64,000 nt of DNA from Lachnospiraceae bacterium (GCA_017521605.1 JAFXCD010000033.1:1-64000), one strand, 5' to 3'. Counted from the stretch's first letter, positions 7,671 through 16,372 are shown. Notes: generated by a model from the sequence alone, not told the origin. Program-made: numbers and translations.

Positions 7671-8390
7671 ATGAGTATCAGCATTCAAGCAAAGAATGAC
7701 TATTCTTATTTGTTTTCCGGCCTAAATACATCAAAGACCGGTTCTGTAGGGAATTTAAACTTTTTATCAGACTATGCAGCCATCAAAAATGGAAGCTATG
7801 GAAAACTGATGAAGGCTTATTATGCGGAAACGGGTTCCAGTGATGCGGTAAAGAAGCTGGTAAAATCAAGCAATTCTGTGAGCAAGGATGACACAGAAAC
7901 GCTGACAAAGGTAAAAGCTGCAACAGACGATTTGAAGGAATCAGCAGACAAATTGTTAACAAAGGGTTCTAAGTCTGTTTGGGCTGGGGATGACATGGAA
8001 AAGGTTTATTCCGCAGTAAATGAACTGGTAAAGGATTATAATTCTGTACTGGATACTATGGATAAGACCAATAGTACATCCATACTCAGCCGTGCGAAGA
8101 GTATGGTAAACAATACGGCAGTGAATGAAAAGCTGCTTGCCAAGGTGGGAATAACCATTAATGAGGATAATTCTGTATCCATTGACAAGAAAGCATTTTT
8201 AGAAGCAGATAAAACATCTGTGAAGAACTTATTTAGCGGCAATGGTTCTTTTGCATATAGATTATCAGCTTCTGCATCAATGATGAATTATGCAGCGGAG
8301 AAGGAAGCAGACAAGGCGGCTACCTATACCGGCACAGGTGCGTATGGCAATACATTCAGCTCCGGTAGTGTATTTGATTCGTTGTTTTAA
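7671..8390 (+). CDS. FliD-like/flagellar hook-associated protein 2-like protein, 239 aa
   Basis: The middle and C-terminal regions (VYSAVNELVKDYNSVLDTMD, then NEKLLAKVGITINEDNSVSIDKKAFLEADKTSVKNLFSG) match the C-terminal part of the flagellar cap protein FliD, which ends in the same NLFSGNGSFA..L style. At 239 residues it is much shorter than FliD (usually above 450), has no obvious N-terminal D0 coiled coil and no flagellar neighbours. It may be a stand-alone surface or regulatory homologue common in Lachnospiraceae. ATG 7671 is preferred over the in-frame GTG at 7662 because AAGGAGG is 8 nt upstream of the ATG and overlaps the GTG. Confidence 0.65.
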   Translation: MSISIQAKNDYSYLFSGLNTSKTGSVGNLNFLSDYAAIKNGSYGKLMKAYYAETGSSDAVKKLVKSSNSVSKDDTETLTKVKAATDDLKESADKLLTKGSKSVWAGDDMEKVYSAVNELVKDYNSVLDTMDKTNSTSILSRAKSMVNNTAVNEKLLAKVGITINEDNSVSIDKKAFLEADKTSVKNLFSGNGSFAYRLSASASMMNYAAEKEADKAATYTGTGAYGNTFSSGSVFDSLF

Positions 8391-8416
8391 TTGTTGCGAA
8401 AATTTATAAAATAGTA

Positions 8417-8445
8417 TTGACTTTCTTTTCTAAAGAAGGTACAAT
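8417..8445 (+). promoter_or_regulatory. Sigma-A promoter for tRNA-Leu
   Basis: TTGACT at 8417-8422 and TACAAT at 8440-8445 with a 17-bp spacer lie 12 bp before the mature tRNA 5' end, so the leader is very short. Confidence 0.85.
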
Positions 8446-8456
8446 ACTATTTGTTC

Positions 8457-8539
8457 GCAGGAGTGGTGGAATGGCAGACGCGCTGGCTTCAGGTGCCAGT
8501 GGTAGCAATACCGTGTGGGTTCAAGTCCCATCTCCTGCA
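8457..8539 (+). tRNA. tRNA-Leu (anticodon CAG)
   Basis: The acceptor stem GCAGGAG (8457-8463) pairs with CTCCTGC (8532-8538) and A at 8539 is the discriminator. The anticodon arm CTGGC-TTCAGGT-GCCAG has a 7-nt loop with anticodon CAG, reading CUG codons. A long variable arm and the TTCAAGTCC T-loop are present, as expected for a class II leucine tRNA of 83 nt. The CCA end is not encoded (ATG follows), so it must be added post-transcriptionally. Confidence 0.95.
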
Positions 8540-8542
8540 TGT

Positions 8543-8573
8543 AAAGCCTTGATTTATCAAGGCTTTTTCTTTT
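8543..8573 (+). terminator. Intrinsic terminator of tRNA-Leu
   Basis: AAAGCCTTGA (8543-8552) pairs with TCAAGGCTTT (8557-8566) around a 4-nt loop and is followed by TTTTTCTTTT. It makes the tRNA a single-gene transcription unit. Confidence 0.9.
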
Positions 8574-8598
8574 ATATGTAAGTATTGGGGAGAGGAAT

Positions 8599-9561
8599 AT
8601 GCGAGAAGAATTACGAAAGAAGTGTGATGAGTATTTGAAGAAACGGGAGATGGTGGCAGAGGTGTTTGCATGGTATAATACACGTTTGCATCCGGTTTGT
8701 GCAGGGATTGTACTGGATAAAGCGGATATTACCAAGGAAGAAGTGATTCGTTGTAAAAAGATGATTGAGAAAAAAACGAATATCTTTTCTGAGATTAGAG
8801 GAAACGCATTTCCGCCAATTGCCTGTCATCTGGCCTGTGCAGAATATCCGGAAGAATTACTGGAGCAAATACTCAAGATTTACAAAATGTTTCGAAAAGC
8901 GGATGTACCAAGCGGTTATTTGCCATTGGTTGCGGTGATTATTGCTACTTTTGGTGATGAATGTGATTATGACAGATTAATTGAAAAAACAAGAGATATT
9001 TATTATAGAATGAAAGAGGCGCATCCAATCCTGACATCCGGTGAGGATAGTCCATTTGCAGCTATGCTGGCATTGGATATTAAGGAACCGCAAGGTATCA
9101 TTCAGGAAGTGGAAAAATGTTATGAATTCTTAAAGGGCAGCTTTTTCGCCAAGAATGCTGTGCAATCTCTTAGTCATGTATTGGCCATGGGAGAAGGAGA
9201 GGCTTTGGATAAGTGCCGCCGATTTATGGATATATATATGACCTTTAAGATGAAAGGGTACAAATTTGATTCAGATTATTATTTATCTGTATTGGGAGCA
9301 GTCAGTCTGCTACCATTTGATGTGAATGATTTAGTGGAGGATGTGATTGCTGTGACGCAATTTTTGGACAAGCAGCCTGGATTTGGTATGTTAGATTCCT
9401 CTTTAAAAGAGAGAATGGCTCATGCTACAGTAATTGTGAGCAAAGAGTATTTGTCCAAATGTTTAGGACAGGTTTTGGATGTGCCATTATTCAGTGCCAC
9501 CATTGCCGGGGTTACTGCGGCTATTGTAATGCAGAGTTCAGCCATGTGTGCTGTATTTTAG
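8599..9561 (+). CDS. DUF4003 family protein, 320 aa
   Basis: This all-helical cytoplasmic protein of unknown function has the features I associate with DUF4003: an N-terminal stretch ending in the KKTNIFSEIRGN motif, then LLEQILKIYKMFRKADVPSGYLPLVAVIIATF. The C-terminus is LAMGEGEALDKCRRF, and a final hydrophobic segment rich in Ala and small residues (about residues 300-318) could be a membrane anchor or buried helix. ATG 8599 has GGGGAGAGG upstream. It stands alone between the tRNA and the two-component genes. No catalytic motif is visible and the role is not known for the family. Confidence 0.75.
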   Translation: MREELRKKCDEYLKKREMVAEVFAWYNTRLHPVCAGIVLDKADITKEEVIRCKKMIEKKTNIFSEIRGNAFPPIACHLACAEYPEELLEQILKIYKMFRKADVPSGYLPLVAVIIATFGDECDYDRLIEKTRDIYYRMKEAHPILTSGEDSPFAAMLALDIKEPQGIIQEVEKCYEFLKGSFFAKNAVQSLSHVLAMGEGEALDKCRRFMDIYMTFKMKGYKFDSDYYLSVLGAVSLLPFDVNDLVEDVIAVTQFLDKQPGFGMLDSSLKERMAHATVIVSKEYLSKCLGQVLDVPLFSATIAGVTAAIVMQSSAMCAVF

Positions 9562-9585
9562 GGGAGTGATTCACTTCCCTTTTCT
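9561..9585 (+). terminator. Terminator overlapping the DUF4003 stop codon
   Basis: GGGGAGTG (starting at the last base of the TAG stop) pairs with CACTTCCC around a 3-nt loop, followed by TTTTCTTT. The stem has one G-T wobble. Confidence 0.7.
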
Positions 9586-9639
9586 TTACCGCTTCTTTAC
9601 CAATGATTTGGTATACTTTGTTTGGTGGAGGTTGTTTTC

Positions 9640-10695
9640 ATGAAAAAAATAAAAAAAATCACCATTAAATCAGTATTCACCATTATGATGCTTACTATTT
9701 CATTTCTGGTAAGCCTGATGATAGTAGAAACTACCGAGATGTATACTGTAGTACCGGCATTTTTTACATTAGCGGTATTTCTGATAGCGCTGGTAACAAG
9801 GGATTATATTTATGGTATTGTGTCATCACTAATTAGTGTTCTGGCACTTAATTTTGCGTTTACTTTTCCATATTTTAAGTTCAATTTCAGTATTCCGGAG
9901 AATTTGGTTTCCGGAGTAATCATGCTGATTATTACAGTTTTGTCCAGTACTTTGACCATTAAGATTAAACAACAGGAAAGATTGCGTGCAGAAACGGAAA
10001 AGGAAAAAATGAGAGCAAATCTGTTACGCGCAGTATCGCATGATTTGCGAACTCCACTAACTACCATATATGGTTCAAGTTCGGCGATTGCAGAAAATAA
10101 AGATTTGAGTAAGGAACAGATATGGAAATTAGCAGAAGGTATCAAAGAGGATTCACAATGGCTTATGGGTATGGTGGAGAATCTGTTATCTGTTACCCGT
10201 ATTGATAATGGTAATGTAAAGCTGATTAAGAATTTAGTGGTTTTAGAGGAGTTGATTGATTCTGTATTGCTTCGTTTTCGAAAAAGGTATCCTAAACAGA
10301 AGGTACTGGTTGAGTTGCCGGAGGAGTTTTTGATGATACCTATGGATGCAGTTTTGATTGAACAGGTTACTGTTAATATTCTGGAAAATGCCGTACAGCA
10401 TGCACATGGTATGACTGAATTGAAATTGAGAGTCTATGTAAAGGAGAATAATGCAGTATTTGAAATACATGATAATGGTTGCGGTATTCCCAAAGACAGA
10501 TTACCGGATATTTTTACCGGATACTTAGAAAGCCGGGAGGCTCCGGCAGATCGTCAAAAAAGAAATATGGGTATAGGTTTATCTGTATGTGCTTCCATAA
10601 TAAAAGCACATGAGGGAGAGATAATGGCTGAAAACAAGAAAGATGGTGGATGTGTATTCCGCTTTATATTGGAATTGGAGAAAGAAGATGAGTAA
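9640..10695 (+). CDS. KdpD-like sensor histidine kinase (membrane plus kinase part only), 351 aa
   Basis: Three or four hydrophobic segments in residues 8-105 resemble the DUF4118 membrane region of KdpD (VTRDYIYGIVSSLISVLALNFAFTFPYF). The dimerisation/phosphoacceptor box AVSHDLRTPLTTIYG gives the phosphorylated His at about residue 136. An HATPase domain follows with NILENAVQHA (N box), DNGCGIP (G1) and NMGIGLSV (G2). The N-terminal KdpD universal-stress and kdpD domains are absent, as in short KdpD homologues. It is translationally coupled to the response regulator (8-bp overlap). No kdpFABC potassium ATPase genes are in the window, so the signal and target are open. ATG 9640 follows GGTGGAGG; an in-frame TTG at 9622 is less likely. 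Confidence 0.85.
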   Translation: MKKIKKITIKSVFTIMMLTISFLVSLMIVETTEMYTVVPAFFTLAVFLIALVTRDYIYGIVSSLISVLALNFAFTFPYFKFNFSIPENLVSGVIMLIITVLSSTLTIKIKQQERLRAETEKEKMRANLLRAVSHDLRTPLTTIYGSSSAIAENKDLSKEQIWKLAEGIKEDSQWLMGMVENLLSVTRIDNGNVKLIKNLVVLEELIDSVLLRFRKRYPKQKVLVELPEEFLMIPMDAVLIEQVTVNILENAVQHAHGMTELKLRVYVKENNAVFEIHDNGCGIPKDRLPDIFTGYLESREAPADRQKRNMGIGLSVCASIIKAHEGEIMAENKKDGGCVFRFILELEKEDE

Positions 10696-11395
10696 TAAGT
10701 TCAAGGTATTGATTATTGAAGATGAATTAAATATCTGCCATTTTGTAAAAACTATATTGGAAAGCAATGGCTATCAGGTATTAGATGCAAATAGCGGAAG
10801 CGTCGGTAAAATGCAGTTTTTGTCTCATTGTCCGGATTTGGTAATTTTGGACTTGGGTTTGCCGGATATGGATGGCAATGAGTTAATACCATTTATGCGA
10901 GAAGCAGCAGCTACTCCTATTATAGTATTATCTGCCAGAAGTCATGAAAGCGACAAGGTAAATGCACTGGATTTGGGAGCTAATGATTATATGACAAAGC
11001 CCTTTGGAACAGAGGAGTTACTGGCACGTGTGAGAGCAGCCTTGCGTAACAGCAGACAAAAAATGGGTGCAGACGGAGTAGTAAGGAGCAGTTATTCGGT
11101 AAATGGCTTGATTATTGAATATGACAGAAGGCGTATTACTGTAAGGGGAGAAGAAGTGAAGTTGACACAAACAGAGTACAATATAGTCGAGCTTTTGGCT
11201 TCTCATTCAGGAAAGGTGTTGACATATACGGAGATTATTAACAAAATCTGGCGCTATGCAGATCCCGGAAGTGTAAAAAAGCTACAGGTTAATATGGCAA
11301 ATATTCGCAAAAAATTAGGTGAAAAGCCCGGAGAGAATCAATACATAGCTAACGAATTGGGCGTGGGATATCGTATGGTACAGGAGGATGATTGA
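10688..11395 (+). CDS. KdpE-like OmpR-family response regulator, 235 aa
   Basis: The receiver domain (residues 1-120) has the acidic pair IIEDE, the phosphoacceptor Asp in LVILDLGLPDMDG, and KPF with the conserved Lys. A winged-helix DNA-binding domain follows (VKLTQTEYNIVELLASHSGKVLTYTEIINKIW, then LQVNMANIRKKLGE). It is the cognate partner of the upstream kinase: its ATG at 10688 lies inside the last codons of that gene. The start gives MSNKFKVLIIEDE, the usual N-terminus. Targets are unknown without kdp genes nearby. Confidence 0.9.
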   Translation: MSNKFKVLIIEDELNICHFVKTILESNGYQVLDANSGSVGKMQFLSHCPDLVILDLGLPDMDGNELIPFMREAAATPIIVLSARSHESDKVNALDLGANDYMTKPFGTEELLARVRAALRNSRQKMGADGVVRSSYSVNGLIIEYDRRRITVRGEEVKLTQTEYNIVELLASHSGKVLTYTEIINKIWRYADPGSVKKLQVNMANIRKKLGEKPGENQYIANELGVGYRMVQEDD

Positions 11396-11420
11396 TTTTG
11401 ACTGAAAAAATCGATATAAT
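11392..11420 (+). promoter_or_regulatory. Sigma-A promoter for the serpin gene
   Basis: TTGATT at 11392-11397 and TATAAT at 11415-11420 are exactly 17 bp apart. The -35 box overlaps the stop codon of the response regulator, so the serpin has its own promoter. Confidence 0.8.
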
Positions 11421-11443
11421 ATGGTAGAAGGTGTAACCTTTAG

Positions 11444-11483
11444 AAAATAATCCTTACATATATTGATGAAAGGATTATTTTTA
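11444..11483 (+). terminator. Leader hairpin with T-run between serpin promoter and serpin start
   Basis: AAAATAATCCTT (11444-11455) pairs with AAGGATTATTTT (11470-11481), followed by T residues, 17 bp before the serpin ATG. It lies downstream of the promoter, so it could act as an attenuator of serpin transcription or as a 5' stabilising hairpin. It has the form of an intrinsic terminator, although the stem is AT-rich. Confidence 0.5.
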
Positions 11484-11499
11484 GTTGAGGAGGATTTTA

Positions 11500-12810
11500 A
11501 TGAAAAGAAGATTATTGGCAGTTTTATTAATAGGAATTTGTCTGTTTACAGGTTGTACCAGAGTAGAAGTGATCGGGGAGGATGGAAATCCTAAGAAGAC
11601 ACAACAGGAAGAGGTTGTTCGTAAAGAGAAGGAGACCAAAGAAGTGAAGGTTGTCAATTTAACAGAAAAGAATGAAACAGAGATTTGTATTGATTATGAC
11701 ATTAACAGTTATGAACCTCTGCAGAGCTTTGGGTATGAATTGTTTGACCTTAATAGGGAGGAGGAAAATCCTGTAGTATCTCCGGTTTCGGCATATTTAG
11801 CTCTGGCTTTGGCCGGTAAAGGAGCAGAAGGAGAAACGAAAGAAGCTTTTCAGATGGTTTTGCAGGATTTGGAAGGTATTCCTCATGATTTGATGATAGG
11901 ATTGCCCAGAGATGAGGAAGGAATGTTGATTACGATTAACAATTCTGCATGGATGGATTATCGTCTAAATCCCAAGGAAGATTGGCTGGCATGGGCAGAT
12001 TCTATTTATGGGGCAGAAGTATTTCATGCCAGCTTGGGAGCGGCAGATACTTATCAGCTCATGAATAAGTGGATTGAAGAAAAGACAAAAGGGATGATAG
12101 ATAAATTGTATGAAGAACCCTTGAATAAAGATGCCAGACTGGTTTTATTAAATACATTATATTTTAAAGGGAAATGGGCCAGCCCATTTGAGGGTTTGTA
12201 TACCCACGAGGATATTTTCACTTTGGATGATGGAACCACAAAAACAGTTGAGATGATGAATAAAGGAAATACTCACCTTCTCTATGTAAAAGATGATGTG
12301 GCAGAGGGAGTAATCTTACCTTATCAGGATCAAGATATGGTGTTTTTGGCACTGAAACCTGTAGGAGAACAGAATGTAAGAGAGATGTATGAAGAGCTTG
12401 CTGTTGAAACGATTAATACCATGTTAGATCAGAAAGAAATTACCTTGTGCAATTTAAAATTACCTAAGTTTGAGGTGGAGTTTCATAAGGAGTTAAATGA
12501 TAGTCTGAAGCAGATGGGTCTGGAAGTGGCATTTATAGATGGTGTGGCTGATTTTAGCGGCATTGGTATTCCGGATGATGCAGATAATATGTATATTGAA
12601 ACAGTACAACAGAAGTCTAAAATTATAGTAGATGAAGAGGGAACAGAGGCGGCTGCAGTAACTTCTGTCGAAATGGATAGATGTACAGGTATGTTTAATC
12701 CGGAAATACCGGTTAATATTTATTTTGATGAACCATTTCTGTACATGATTGTGGACAGAGAACGTAAAGTGCCTTTGTTTATTGGCATTATGGACAATCC
12801 AGGCAAATAA
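11500..12810 (+). CDS. Serpin-family protease inhibitor, lipoprotein, 436 aa
   Basis: An N-terminal lipoprotein signal (MKRRLLAVLLIGICLFTGC) predicts anchoring at Cys19 on the outer face of the membrane. The serpin core begins at about residue 75: NPVVSPVSAYLALALAGKGAEGET, then NTLYFKGKWASPF, the shutter region, and FDEPFLYMIVDRERKVPLFIGI near the end. The hinge reads EEGTEAAAVTS, the small-residue pattern of inhibitory serpins, so an active suicide inhibitor is predicted. The reactive centre falls in VEMDRCTG. A P1 at Arg, Cys or Met cannot be decided by eye. Likely targets are host or microbial proteases outside the cell. Start ATG 11500 follows GAGGAGG. Confidence 0.93.
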   Translation: MKRRLLAVLLIGICLFTGCTRVEVIGEDGNPKKTQQEEVVRKEKETKEVKVVNLTEKNETEICIDYDINSYEPLQSFGYELFDLNREEENPVVSPVSAYLALALAGKGAEGETKEAFQMVLQDLEGIPHDLMIGLPRDEEGMLITINNSAWMDYRLNPKEDWLAWADSIYGAEVFHASLGAADTYQLMNKWIEEKTKGMIDKLYEEPLNKDARLVLLNTLYFKGKWASPFEGLYTHEDIFTLDDGTTKTVEMMNKGNTHLLYVKDDVAEGVILPYQDQDMVFLALKPVGEQNVREMYEELAVETINTMLDQKEITLCNLKLPKFEVEFHKELNDSLKQMGLEVAFIDGVADFSGIGIPDDADNMYIETVQQKSKIIVDEEGTEAAAVTSVEMDRCTGMFNPEIPVNIYFDEPFLYMIVDRERKVPLFIGIMDNPGK

Positions 12811-12827
12811 ATTCATAAGGATAAAAG

Positions 12828-12855
12828 TTCTATAAATAGTTTATAGAATTTTTAT
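12828..12855 (+). terminator. Terminator after the serpin gene
   Basis: A 9-bp stem, TTCTATAAA with TTTATAGAA around loop TAG, is followed by TTTTTAT. Confidence 0.75.
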
Positions 12856-12886
12856 CCCTTTTTAGTTTGAAAATAAAAGTAATAGC

Positions 12887-12914
12887 TTGTAAAATATTTT
12901 GATTATGATAAAAT
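12887..12914 (+). promoter_or_regulatory. Probable promoter of the degV gene
   Basis: TTGTAA (12887-12892) and TAAAAT (12909-12914) have a 16-bp spacer, 55 bp before the start codon. The match is moderate. Confidence 0.5.
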
Positions 12915-12969
12915 AAAAAAGAGGGGTTGCTGGTATAGCGAAATCTGTTAATAGTGGGGAGGATGTTGT

Positions 12970-13818
12970 ATGATAAAAATCATATCAGACAGTACTTGTG
13001 ATTTATCAGAAGAATTAATCGAAAAGTATAACATTACGATTGTACCGTTACATATTGTATTGGGAGAGAATGAGTTTCTGGATGGTGTGAATATTACACC
13101 GGATGATATTTATGCATGGTCTGATGCAAATAATGCTACACCCAAAACATCTGCTGTTTCTGTTGAAGAAGCAAAAGATACTATAAAGCAGATTATAGAC
13201 CGGGGAGACCAGGCAGTAATATTTACTATTGCATCCGGTATGTCTACCACCAATAATGTGTTTCGCCTGGCAGTGGGGGAATTGGAAGTGGAGGAGCAGG
13301 TGCGTATTATTGACTCGGCCAATCTTTCCACCGGTGTGGGATTACAGGTGATAGAGGCTGCAATTCTTGCTAAGGAAGGGAAAAACTTAGATGAAATTGT
13401 GTCTGCAATTGAGGCGATTACACCCAAGGTCAGAGCGAGTTTTGTGGTAGATACCCTGACTTATTTACACAGAGGAGGTCGTTGCGGTGGACTGGCAGCA
13501 TTGGCAGGTGGTATGTTAAAGCTTCATCCTAAAATTGTGGTGAAGAATGGTGTCATGGAACTGGATAAAAAATACCGGGGCAAGATGAATAGTGTTATTT
13601 TGAATTATGTCAAAGAAATGGAAGAGGATTTATGTAATGCTCGTAAAGAACGTGTATTTATTACTCATTCCGGTTGTTCACAAGAAAGTATTGAAAGTGT
13701 CAAAGCGTATTTGGAGAATCTTGATTATTTTGAAGAAATATTGGTTACCCGCGCAGGTGGCGTGATTTCCAGTCATTGTGGTCCCGGGACATTGGGAGTT
13801 TTGTTTATAGAGAAATAA
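12970..13818 (+). CDS. DegV family fatty-acid-binding protein, 282 aa
   Basis: The protein begins MIKIISDSTCDLSEELIEKYNI, the DegV signature. It continues with VSVEEAKDTI, ITIASGMSTTNN, IIDSANLSTGVG and YLHRGGRCGG, all standard for this two-domain family. The length matches the usual about 280 residues. In Gram-positives, DegV/FakB proteins bind a fatty acid and present it to the kinase FakA for incorporation into phospholipid. FakA is not in the window. GGGGAGG precedes the ATG at 12970. It is a single-gene unit between terminators. Confidence 0.92.
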   Translation: MIKIISDSTCDLSEELIEKYNITIVPLHIVLGENEFLDGVNITPDDIYAWSDANNATPKTSAVSVEEAKDTIKQIIDRGDQAVIFTIASGMSTTNNVFRLAVGELEVEEQVRIIDSANLSTGVGLQVIEAAILAKEGKNLDEIVSAIEAITPKVRASFVVDTLTYLHRGGRCGGLAALAGGMLKLHPKIVVKNGVMELDKKYRGKMNSVILNYVKEMEEDLCNARKERVFITHSGCSQESIESVKAYLENLDYFEEILVTRAGGVISSHCGPGTLGVLFIEK

Positions 13819-13823
13819 AACTA

Positions 13824-13848
13824 AAAAGCCTCTGAGAAGAGGCTTTTT
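13824..13848 (+). terminator. Terminator after degV
   Basis: AAAAAGCCTCT pairs with AGAGGCTTTTT around loop GAG-type bases. It is a strong symmetric hairpin with flanking A and T runs. Confidence 0.9.
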
Positions 13849-13875
13849 GTGCGTCTTAAAATATAGGTGCAAAAG

Positions 13876-13904
13876 TTGAATTGAATATAATTTTGTGATA
13901 TACT
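13876..13904 (+). promoter_or_regulatory. Sigma-A promoter for the GH2 glycosidase operon
   Basis: TTGAAT (13876-13881) and TATACT (13899-13904) are 17 bp apart and 33 bp before the start codon. Confidence 0.75.
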
Positions 13905-13937
13905 GTACATGATTATGTATTATGGGGTAAGTGTTGC

Positions 13938-15692
13938 ATGAAAAATGAAAAGGGTACAAATTACAAATTGTTTACAGAGGCTGGAGAGCGACTAAAGGGT
14001 TGTGAGAAGGTATGGCAAAAATATCCACGTCCTCAGCTAAGGCGAGCAAATTGGCAAACTTTAAACGGTATCTGGGAACTGGATGGGCACAGTATACGTG
14101 TACCTTTTCCACCGGAGTCTATATTGGCAGAGTACGAGGGCTTGTGTAAGGAGCATATGACATATACAAAGGTTTTTGAACCTAAATATTTTGATGTGAC
14201 CAAAAGAACCCTGTTGCATTTTCAGGCAGTGGACCAGGTTGCAGACGTGTATCTAAATGATATTTTTTTGGGACGGCATGAAGGAGGCTATTTACCATTT
14301 AGCTTTGATATATCAAAAGAAATAACGGAAAAGGATAATCTGTTAGTTGTAAAGGTCATAGACGAACTGAACAAGGATTACCCTTATGGAAAACAGTGTA
14401 AGAACAGGGGTGGCATGTGGTATACCCCTATCAGCGGTATCTGGCAAAGTGTATGGCTGGAGCAGGTTCCAAAGCATTATATCACAGGTTTAAAAATCAC
14501 TCCCGATTTACAAGGGATCCACTTAGAGATTAAAGAGGATGTGGGACCATGTAAGATTGCTAAGGTAACCATTCATTTACACAATGGAGAAGTTTTGAAA
14601 GCTAATGTAACAGGAGGACAGGCTTATATTGACTTAAGTAAGCACAGAACAGAGGATGATGGTGTTTATGAACCCAAAATCTGGAGCCAGTCAGAACCCT
14701 ATTTATATCGGATGGTTGTAGAAACAAAAGAGGATAGGGTGGAAAGCTATTTTGCGTTACGTACCATAGATATAGAGAAGGTTTTGTGTGATGGACGAGA
14801 GACAGAGTGTGTTTGTCTGAATGGTGAGCCGGTATTTATGCATGGGGTGTTGGATCAGGGCTATTTTAGTGATGGAATATATACTCCCGCAGAAGAAGAG
14901 GAGTATGAACGTGATGTGTTACGTATGAAGGAGTTAGGTTTCAATATGTTACGCAAGCATATTAAGATTGAGCCCGAATGCTTCTACTATTACTGTGATA
15001 AACATGGCATGCTGGTAATGCAGGATATGGTAAACAATGGAGATTATAATTTTGTCATGGATACGGCATTGCCGACAATCGGTATCAAAAAATATTTAAA
15101 TAGAAGAAAGCGGATAACCCAGATACAAAAGGAATTTTTTGAAAGGCATATGCTGGATACACTGGAACACTTGCATAATCATCCATGTATTATTGCATAT
15201 ACAATTTTCAATGAAGGCTGGGGACAATTTGAAGCAGACAAAATGTATGCAATTGCAAAAAAAGCAGATCCCGGCAGACTTTATGACGCCACATCAGGAT
15301 GGTTTGCTGAAAGGGATAGTGATTTTGACAGTGTTCATATTTATTTTGGGACGAAGAAACCTGTAAAAAAGGATCGACCTGTCTTGTTGTCAGAATTTGG
15401 AGGATATTCCTATTTGGTGGATGACCATGTTTTTTCTGCAAATAATTATGGATATGGTACTTGCCGAAGTGAAGATGAGCTTTGGGAACGGATTTATAGG
15501 CGTTACACGGAGCTGGTAGTACCTTATGTGTATGTAGAGACCGGTTTGTGCGGAAGTATCTATACACAGCTTAGTGATGTAGAGGATGAAATAAACGGAT
15601 TGTATACTTATGACAGAAAAGTGTGCAAGGTAAATAAAGAAAAAATGCAGCATCTGGCAGAAGCTTTATACCGTTGGCAGTTGAAGAGATAA
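13938..15692 (+). CDS. Glycoside hydrolase family 2 enzyme (beta-galactosidase/glucuronidase-like), 584 aa
   Basis: The three N-terminal GH2 domains are present: a sugar-binding jelly roll (RPQLRRANWQTLNGIWEL, VADVYLNDIFLGRHEGGYLPFSFDIS), an Ig-like domain, and then the TIM barrel from about residue 300. The acid/base is Glu426 in the FNEGWG motif and the nucleophile is Glu486 in LLSEFGG. No signal peptide is seen, so it is cytoplasmic and acts on imported oligosaccharides. It is shorter than LacZ and close to the compact GH2 enzymes common in gut Firmicutes. The exact substrate cannot be read from motifs. It is followed at 22 bp by a Nudix gene. The ATG at 13938 has a weak ribosome site (TAAGTG). 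Confidence 0.88.
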   Translation: MKNEKGTNYKLFTEAGERLKGCEKVWQKYPRPQLRRANWQTLNGIWELDGHSIRVPFPPESILAEYEGLCKEHMTYTKVFEPKYFDVTKRTLLHFQAVDQVADVYLNDIFLGRHEGGYLPFSFDISKEITEKDNLLVVKVIDELNKDYPYGKQCKNRGGMWYTPISGIWQSVWLEQVPKHYITGLKITPDLQGIHLEIKEDVGPCKIAKVTIHLHNGEVLKANVTGGQAYIDLSKHRTEDDGVYEPKIWSQSEPYLYRMVVETKEDRVESYFALRTIDIEKVLCDGRETECVCLNGEPVFMHGVLDQGYFSDGIYTPAEEEEYERDVLRMKELGFNMLRKHIKIEPECFYYYCDKHGMLVMQDMVNNGDYNFVMDTALPTIGIKKYLNRRKRITQIQKEFFERHMLDTLEHLHNHPCIIAYTIFNEGWGQFEADKMYAIAKKADPGRLYDATSGWFAERDSDFDSVHIYFGTKKPVKKDRPVLLSEFGGYSYLVDDHVFSANNYGYGTCRSEDELWERIYRRYTELVVPYVYVETGLCGSIYTQLSDVEDEINGLYTYDRKVCKVNKEKMQHLAEALYRWQLKR

Positions 15693-15713
15693 AAGTTCTG
15701 CAGGGAGGAATAT

Positions 15714-16340
15714 ATGGAATTTGGAAATAGAGTTATTAATATAATCAAGCAGACAGAGAATAAGTTTTTAAATCTATATGAGTTTCAGGCTAAGCGAAGA
15801 AATGGTAAAGTGGCACCATATTTTGTGGCTTCCAGAGCATCCGGAATGGAACAGTTAAAAGCGGTTACAGATAGGGTAGAACCGGATGGAGTTATTATTT
15901 ATGGAGTGTATGGGGAAAAGAAGGATAAACTGGTGTTGATAAAGCAATTCCGTTATCCGGTTAATGATTATGTATATGAGTTTCCGGCAGGTCTGGTAGA
16001 GAGTGGAGAAGATATGTTGGAAGCAGCAGTGCGGGAGATGTACGAAGAAACCGGACTGAGTTTTGAACCTGTGAAAAATCATGATGCATATAGCAGACCC
16101 TATTTTACCAGTACCGGTATGACAGATGAGTGCTGTGGTACGGTTTATGGGTATTGTACCGGAATGCCCTGTAACCTACATCAGGAGGAATCAGAGGATA
16201 TTGAAGTGATTTTGGCAGATCGGGAGGAGTGTAAACGAATTCTGAAGGAAGGAAAGGTAGCCATTAAATGTGCGTATATGCTGATGCATTTCATACACTG
16301 TAAGGAAGAAGACCCATTAGCCTTTTTGAGAGATATATAA
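15714..16340 (+). CDS. Nudix hydrolase, ADP-ribose pyrophosphatase-like, 208 aa
   Basis: The Nudix box is complete: GLVESGEDMLEAAVREMYEE, then TGL, in the GX5EX7REUXEEXGU pattern, giving the metal-binding glutamates. The preceding LVLIKQFRYPVNDYVYEFPAG is the typical ADP-ribose pyrophosphatase (NudF) context. The likely reaction is cleavage of ADP-ribose or related nucleoside diphosphate sugars to AMP and sugar phosphate. It is in the cytoplasm. GGGAGG lies 7 nt before the ATG. It is close behind the GH2 gene and probably co-transcribed, although the metabolic link is not obvious. Confidence 0.88.
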   Translation: MEFGNRVINIIKQTENKFLNLYEFQAKRRNGKVAPYFVASRASGMEQLKAVTDRVEPDGVIIYGVYGEKKDKLVLIKQFRYPVNDYVYEFPAGLVESGEDMLEAAVREMYEETGLSFEPVKNHDAYSRPYFTSTGMTDECCGTVYGYCTGMPCNLHQEESEDIEVILADREECKRILKEGKVAIKCAYMLMHFIHCKEEDPLAFLRDI

Positions 16341-16372
16341 GTATGATTAGAAGCTTTGAAAGGAAATAGAGG

